Origin: Clostridia bacterium | Lineage (GTDB): Bacteria > Bacillota > Clostridia > Oscillospirales > Acutalibacteraceae | Direction of reading: 5' to 3' | Length of the DNA: 9,407 bases | NCBI GenBank assembly: GCA_900757335.1 | Contig: CAAENL010000178.1 | Span: 1 to 9,407 of the forward strand | Shown: in pieces, positions 6,880 through 9,407 of the stretch | Numbering within the stretch: the stretch's first letter is position 1 | Layout of the letters: every line of letters begins with the position of its first letter | The notes under the pieces: generated by a model | What the model was told of the DNA's origin: nothing | What the model saw: the letters and a program-made list of their open reading frames with translations, nothing else | The model's database searches: none | Translations under genes and position numbers: made by a program

Positions 6880-7110
6880 ATTATTTCACTCTCCTTGATT
6901 ATTTAGCTTTGCGGAGGCTGACTCCTCCTTACACTGCTTTTTTTATTTATAAAATAATTATTTAAATTGAAAAGACTACTGCAAAGAAGTGCAATTCCCA
7001 TTCCAAAATATAGAAAGCTTTTATCAAAAACGCTCTACACTATTAAAGAAATATTGCAAATCGTTGCCATTAAATTAAAAACAAAATCAAAAGATTTAAG
7101 GCTTTGAATA
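6880..7110 (-). other. AT-rich spacer between rplW and rplB
   Basis: This 231-bp interval separates two genes that usually lie within a few tens of bases of each other. It is distinctly richer in A/T than the flanking genes. Reading along the transcript it holds: a weak hairpin AAATC/GATTT (7097-7093 with 7088-7084) followed by TGTTTTTAATTT, resembling a feeble terminator; a possible but poor promoter (TTGCAG at 6983-6978, 16 bases, AATAAT at 6961-6956); an orphan AAGGAGG in a hairpin (6913-6930); and the real rplB ribosome binding site AAGGAG at 6896-6891. No convincing gene is present; the longest forward frame is 32 codons without a good ribosome binding site. Confidence 0.6.
6913..6928 (-). 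promoter_or_regulatory. orphan Shine-Dalgarno sequence closed in a hairpin
   Basis: On the transcript GGAGG (6928-6924, inside AAGGAGG) pairs with CCTCC (6917-6913) around the 6-base loop AGTCAG. No ATG, GTG or TTG follows within normal spacing, so this ribosome binding site has no gene of its own; rplB starts about 45 bases further on behind its own AAGGAG. It may be a decoy, a regulatory stem for rplB, or a relic of an older junction. The pairing is seen directly; any role is inference. Confidence 0.4.
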
Positions 7111-7401
7111 TTAAACCATTCCCTCAAAAAATTCAATTCCTTTGCTGTCTTTTTTCAAGATAACATAAGCTTTTTTCCAATTGGGAGTGTAGCCTTGAGT
7201 TCTTCCGCGGCGACGAAGTCTTCCTCTTACGTTTACGGTATTGACTTTTTCAACTTTTACTTTAAAAACTTCTTCAACTGCTTTTGCGATTTCAATTTTT
7301 CCGGCACTCTTTGCTACTTTGAAGGTGTATTTTTTGTTCGGCATACCACCCATGGTTTTTTCGGTAATAATTGGGCGAATGATTATATCATGCGATAACA
7401 T
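7111..7401 (-). CDS. rplW: 50S ribosomal protein L23
   Basis: L23 lies at the exit of the peptide tunnel and is the docking site for trigger factor and the signal recognition particle. The 96-residue product has the expected length and order of motifs: HDIIIRPIITEKT (4-16), YTFKVAKSAGKIEIAKAVEEVF (25-46, here cited by position), and KVNTVNVRGRLRRRGRTQG (52-70) with the basic loop that contacts rRNA. The docking Glu region (VEEVF) is present. Translation probably restarts from rplD through the TAATG junction, as no separate strong ribosome binding site is needed. It is followed by the unusual 231-bp spacer instead of directly by rplB, although there is no sign of a truncated C-terminus. Confidence 0.97.
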   Translation of the reverse strand: MLSHDIIIRPIITEKTMGGMPNKKYTFKVAKSAGKIEIAKAVEEVFKVKVEKVNTVNVRGRLRRRGRTQGYTPNWKKAYVILKKDSKGIEFFEGMV

Positions 7402-8024
7402 TATGCATACACCTCCTCAATTTTGCTTATCGAATCTTTGAGAATTACCAATTTTCCGGCATTTAAAATGTCATATACATTTAAGCCGCCGACTTGACAA
7501 GTTTTTACTCCCGGAATATTTCTTGCGGATTTAATAATTTTATCTTCCATTTCCGGCAAAACTATGAGAGATTTGGTATTTGCTCCGATTGCATCAAGCA
7601 TGTTTACAACTGTTTTTGTTTTGTATTCTTCCATTTGGATGGAATCCAAAACGATTATATTGCTGTCAAGCAATTTACTGGAAAATGCAGATTTAAGTGC
7701 CAAACGTCTGACTTTTTTATTAAGAACATATTTGTAGCTACGTGGTTTCGGTGCAAATACAATACCACCGTGTCTCCACTGCGGAGCTCTTATTGAACCT
7801 TGACGAGCATGACCTGTTCCTTTTTGTCTCCAAGGTTTTCTTCCGCCGCCGGAAACTTCTGAACGAGTAAGTGCACTTTGAGTTCCCTGACGCAAATTGG
7901 CAAGATGATTTACTACAACATCGTGCATAACAGACATATTCGGCTCTATTCCGAAAATTGATTCCGGAAGTTCCGCTGTTCCTACTTCTTTACCTGCCAT
8001 ATCAAGTACTGCTATTTTAGGCAT
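7401..8024 (-). CDS. rplD: 50S ribosomal protein L4
   Basis: L4 binds 23S rRNA and sends a long loop into the nascent-peptide exit tunnel; in several bacteria it is also the repressor of its own operon. The 207-residue product starts MPKIAVLDMAGKEVG. I chose the ATG at 8024 because it has the family N-terminus and sits behind AAGGAGG; an in-frame ATG 25 codons upstream would run into rplC and lacks family similarity. The tunnel loop is clear: SGGGRKPWRQKGTG (58-71), then RAPQWRHGG (79-87). The globular C-terminal half follows (VVNMLDAIGANTKSLIVLP). Its TAA overlaps the rplW ATG by one base (TAATG), which points to translational coupling. Being encoded here and able to bind the leader in relatives, it is the first suspect for autoregulation. 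Confidence 0.98.
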   Translation of the reverse strand: MPKIAVLDMAGKEVGTAELPESIFGIEPNMSVMHDVVVNHLANLRQGTQSALTRSEVSGGGRKPWRQKGTGHARQGSIRAPQWRHGGIVFAPKPRSYKYVLNKKVRRLALKSAFSSKLLDSNIIVLDSIQMEEYKTKTVVNMLDAIGANTKSLIVLPEMEDKIIKSARNIPGVKTCQVGGLNVYDILNAGKLVILKDSISKIEEVYA

Positions 8025-8040
8025 CACAATTCCTCCTTCC

Positions 8041-8673
8041 TTACGCTTTAACGCTGTCGCGAATAAGTACGGTTCCGCCGTTCGGGCCAGGTACTGCACC
8101 TTTTATCGCTATTAAATTATTTTCGGCGTCCACTTTAGCAACAACTAAATTTTGAACTGTTACTCTTTCGGCTCCGAGATGTCCGGACATTTTCTTTCCT
8201 TTGAATACTCTTGAAGGATCTGAACATGCTCCGATGGAACCACCTTTACGTACAGTTGGACCTGTACCGTGAGTCTCTTTAAGTCTTCCGAAATTCCAGC
8301 GTTTAATTACACCGGCATATCCTTTACCTTTGCTTGTACCGATTACGTCAACTTTTTCGCCTGCCGCGAATATATCGGATTTAATTATATCTCCGACATT
8401 AAATGCACTGACGTCTTCAAAGCGACATTCTTTAAGGACTTTTTTTGGTGCTACGTTGGATTTGTCAAAATGGCCTTTCATAGGTTTATTGACTAATTTT
8501 GGTCTTGTGTCGCCAAATCCGATTTGAACCGCATCATAGCCATCTGTTTCAACAGATTTTTTCTGAGAAACAACACATGGACCGGCTTCAATTACGGTTA
8601 CGGGAATAACTTTGCCATTTTCATCAAAAATTTGAGTCATTCCAATTTTTTTTCCGAGAATTGCTTTTTTCAT
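8041..8673 (-). CDS. rplC: 50S ribosomal protein L3
   Basis: L3 binds 23S rRNA early in 50S assembly, and its central extension reaches toward the peptidyl transferase centre. The 210-residue product is of family length. It opens with [15 protein letters not shown] (2-16), carries [15 protein letters not shown] (112-126), then GGSIGAC (144-150) and [13 protein letters not shown] (155-167), and ends with GAVPGPNGG (192-200). In E. coli the loop after GSIG reads QNQTP and a Gln here is methylated by PrmB; this protein has ACSDP, so that modification site is absent. The [13 protein letters not shown] loop is the style I recall from Clostridia. ATG is preceded by AGGAGG. The stop codon lies 16 bases before the start of rplD. 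Confidence 0.98.
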   Translation of the reverse strand: MKKAILGKKIGMTQIFDENGKVIPVTVIEAGPCVVSQKKSVETDGYDAVQIGFGDTRPKLVNKPMKGHFDKSNVAPKKVLKECRFEDVSAFNVGDIIKSDIFAAGEKVDVIGTSKGKGYAGVIKRWNFGRLKETHGTGPTVRKGGSIGACSDPSRVFKGKKMSGHLGAERVTVQNLVVAKVDAENNLIAIKGAVPGPNGGTVLIRDSVKA

Positions 8674-8698
8674 TTTCTTCCTCCTATTTAGGTTATTG

Positions 8699-8717
8699 GT
8701 TGACGTTTACCGCCAAC
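8699..8717 (-). other. 7-bp RNA hairpin in the rpsJ-rplC gap
   Basis: On the transcript GUUGGCG (8717-8711) pairs with CGUCAAC (8705-8699) over 7 bp, including one G-U, around the loop GUAAA. It lies in the 70-nt rpsJ-rplC intergenic stretch. No U-tract follows, so it is not a terminator; it could be a processing or stability signal or a protein-binding site. The remainder of the gap holds only the rplC ribosome binding site AGGAGG. Confidence 0.45.
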
Positions 8718-8743
8718 ATGACCCCAACTGCGTGTTCGTTGAA

Positions 8744-9055
8744 TTAGAGTTTGATTTCTATTTCAACACCTGCAGGGAGTTCAAGATTCATCAGAGCATC
8801 AACGGTTTTGTTTGATGGCCTTAAGATATCAACGAGCCTCTTGTGAGTTCTCATTTCGAATTGCTCACGGCTGTCTTTGTTAACGTGCACTGAACGGAGA
8901 ATTGTTACGACTTGCTTTTCGGTCGGTAACGGTACCGGACCCGATACTTTAGAACCCGTTCTGGTAGCTGTTTGAACTACTTTTGCAGAAGCTGCGTCAA
9001 CAAGCTTTGGATCATAACCTTTGATTCTGATTCTGATTTTTTCTTTGACTGCCAT
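8744..9055 (-). CDS. rpsJ: 30S ribosomal protein S10 (NusE)
   Basis: S10 is a small-subunit head protein that sits near S3 and S14; in many bacteria it also acts as NusE, the partner of NusB and NusG in transcription antitermination. The 103-residue product has the normal family length. Visible family motifs are [12 protein letters not shown] (4-15), [17 protein letters not shown] (39-55), which begins the long hairpin loop, [13 protein letters not shown] (62-74), and the C-terminal LPAGVEIEI (93-101). The ATG start is preceded by AAGGAGG at a 7-base spacing. It is the first gene after the promoter and leader and is followed by a 70-base gap with a hairpin before rplC. Identification rests on near full-length family resemblance and on gene order. 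Confidence 0.98.
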   Translation of the reverse strand: MAVKEKIRIRIKGYDPKLVDAASAKVVQTATRTGSKVSGPVPLPTEKQVVTILRSVHVNKDSREQFEMRTHKRLVDILRPSNKTVDALMNLELPAGVEIEIKL

Positions 9056-9106
9056 TAAATCGCCTCCTTGCTTAATTAGTGGTGGGCGTGCTTTTAACTA
9101 TCCACT

Positions 9107-9116
9107 CACCCGGGTG
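9107..9116. repeat. 10-bp perfect palindrome in the leader
   Basis: CACCCGGGTG is a perfect 10-bp palindrome, 52 bases upstream of the rpsJ start. On the transcript its ACCCGG part is exactly complementary to CCGGGT (9166-9161) in the foot of the upstream terminator-like hairpin, so it could form an alternative, anti-terminating pairing. A separate AGTGG/CCACT stem (9078-9082 with 9102-9106) lies between it and the ribosome binding site. The function is not known. Confidence 0.4.
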
Positions 9117-9131
9117 TTTCACACTTTGGGT

Positions 9132-9165
9132 AAATAAAAACGGATAAACTATGCAGTTTAACCCG
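9132..9165 (-). terminator. terminator-like hairpin in the S10 leader (possible attenuator)
   Basis: Read on the minus strand, TAAACT (9160-9155 read as complement) and AGTTTA (9150-9145) form a 6-bp stem with a 4-base loop GCAT. After a T-T mismatch, two G-C pairs (9162-9163 with 9142-9143) and, past a one-base bulge, a C-G pair extend it. The 3' arm is followed at once by TTTTTATTT (9140-9132). A stem with a U-tract inside a leader, upstream of the only genes of the operon, is the layout of an attenuator. The stem is short and imperfect, so its strength as a terminator is uncertain. Confidence 0.4.
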
Positions 9166-9338
9166 GATAATTAAAAGTATATTTCATTTAAAACAAACAC
9201 ACAGAGACACTATGTACATTCGAATTAAATAATTTAAAACTTTCGCCCGGTTTAAAATCGGACATACTCCACGGAAAAACCGACATTCCTGCCGCAACCT
9301 CCCGCTTCAACGCATATCATTTGCAGTCGTACTGAAAA

Positions 9339-9367
9339 ATAATAACATATATTCCTTGAAAAATCAA
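9339..9367 (-). promoter_or_regulatory. sigma-A-type promoter of the S10 operon
   Basis: On the minus strand a -35 box TTGATT (9367-9362, 4 of 6 to consensus) is followed after exactly 17 bases by a -10 box TATTAT (9344-9339, 5 of 6). The bases TGT directly before the -10 box give an extended -10 (TGN) motif. Upstream DNA to the window edge is nearly pure A/T and could act as an UP element. The expected start of transcription is about 9332, giving a leader of about 277 nt before rpsJ. This is read from the sequence only; no competing promoter of similar quality was seen closer to rpsJ. Confidence 0.7.
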
Positions 9368-9383
9368 GCTTTTTTTGATTTTT
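9359..9383. repeat. 9-bp inverted repeat at the promoter's upstream edge
   Basis: A perfect 9-bp inverted repeat (AAAAATCAA at 9359-9367, TTGATTTTT at 9375-9383) has a 7-base loop GCTTTTT. Its inner half coincides with the -35 box of the operon promoter. It could be a weak AT-only terminator for a gene beyond the right edge, a protein-binding site, or a by-product of A/T tracts. The stem has only one G-C pair, so I favour chance or a weak element. Confidence 0.3.
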
Positions 9384-9407
9384 ATTATTTTATTTACGAA
9401 AATAATA

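Larger units (their letters stand above)
9056..9332 (-). promoter_or_regulatory. 5' leader of the S10 operon, candidate autoregulatory RNA
   Basis: This is the stretch between the predicted transcription start and the rpsJ ATG; it holds no gene with a ribosome binding site. Its 5' half is GC-richer than its surroundings and can fold: CGGTTT (9282-9277) pairs with AAACCG (9253-9248), enclosing a GGA/TCC mini-hairpin (9270-9268 with 9262-9260). Next come a purine/pyrimidine-poor AT stretch (about 9240-9167), a terminator-like hairpin (9132-9165), and a GC-rich segment close to the rpsJ ribosome binding site. It is established that S10 operons of enterobacteria are controlled by L4 binding the leader; whether this leader is bound by L4 or another protein is inference. 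The CGGTTTTTCCG...GTCCG core reminds me of rpsJ leaders in other Firmicutes, but I cannot verify that. Confidence 0.55.

Noticed and set aside
6956..6983. Internal promoter in the rplW-rplB spacer (TTGCAG, 16 bases, AATAAT)
   Set aside because: The -35 box matches only 3 of 6 and the surroundings are so A/T-rich that a chance -10 is expected; mentioned in the spacer entry but not called.
7401..8099. Longer rplD with an ATG at 8099 inside rplC
   Set aside because: The extra 25 residues have no L4 similarity, while the ATG at 8024 has the family N-terminus and a clear AAGGAGG.
9359..9383. Intrinsic terminator of an upstream operon at the right edge
   Set aside because: The stem is almost all A-T and overlaps the -35 box; no upstream gene is visible to support it, so it is listed only as an inverted repeat.
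1..9407. CRISPR array, tRNA or rRNA genes, mobile elements, foreign inserts
   Set aside because: I saw no repeat-spacer pattern, no cloverleaf, no transposase and no break in the ribosomal gene order.

Overview
The window is one uninterrupted run of ribosomal protein genes, all on the minus strand, so transcription goes from high to low coordinates. It is the S10 operon fused to the first part of the spc operon, in the canonical bacterial order: rpsJ, rplC, rplD, rplW, rplB, rpsS, rplV, rpsC, rplP, rpmC, rpsQ, rplN, rplX, rplE, rpsZ, rpsH, rplF, rplR, rpsE, rpmD, then the start of rplO, which runs off the left edge. There are 20 complete genes and one partial gene, with no frameshifts and no inserted genes.

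Organism: a low-GC Gram-positive bacterium, most likely a Clostridia-type Firmicute. The grounds are AT-rich third positions, strong GGAGG ribosome binding sites throughout, a short zinc-type S14 (rpsZ), a Cys4 form of L24, and an L3 whose central loop ([16 protein letters not shown], then GACSDPSR) looks like those I recall from Ruminococcaceae/Oscillospiraceae-like Clostridia. The family-level placement is recollection, not a search.

Layout from the 5' end of the transcript: (1) 9333-9407, AT-rich DNA ending in a good sigma-A-type promoter with an extended -10 box; no upstream gene is visible. (2) 9056-9332, an inferred leader of about 277 nt containing several possible stems, a terminator-like hairpin with a U-tract, and a 10-bp palindrome; this is the natural place for control of the operon. 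(3) 7111-9055, rpsJ-rplC-rplD-rplW, with a 7-bp hairpin in the 70-nt rpsJ-rplC gap. (4) 6880-7110, an unusual 231-bp AT-rich spacer between rplW and rplB, genes that normally abut. (5) 1-6879, rplB to rplO, tightly packed: gaps of 11-44 nt, a 23-bp overlap (rpsC/rplP) and a 1-bp TAATG overlap (rplP/rpmC); rplD/rplW has the same TAATG junction.

The products form both subunits: S3, S5, S8, S10, S14, S17 and S19 for the 30S, and L2-L6, L14-L16, L18, L22-L24, L29 and L30 for the 50S. Co-transcription and translational coupling keep them in proportion. I see no new biological system; the points worth a second look are the leader, the rplW-rplB spacer, three TTG starts and a repeat-built tail on L16.
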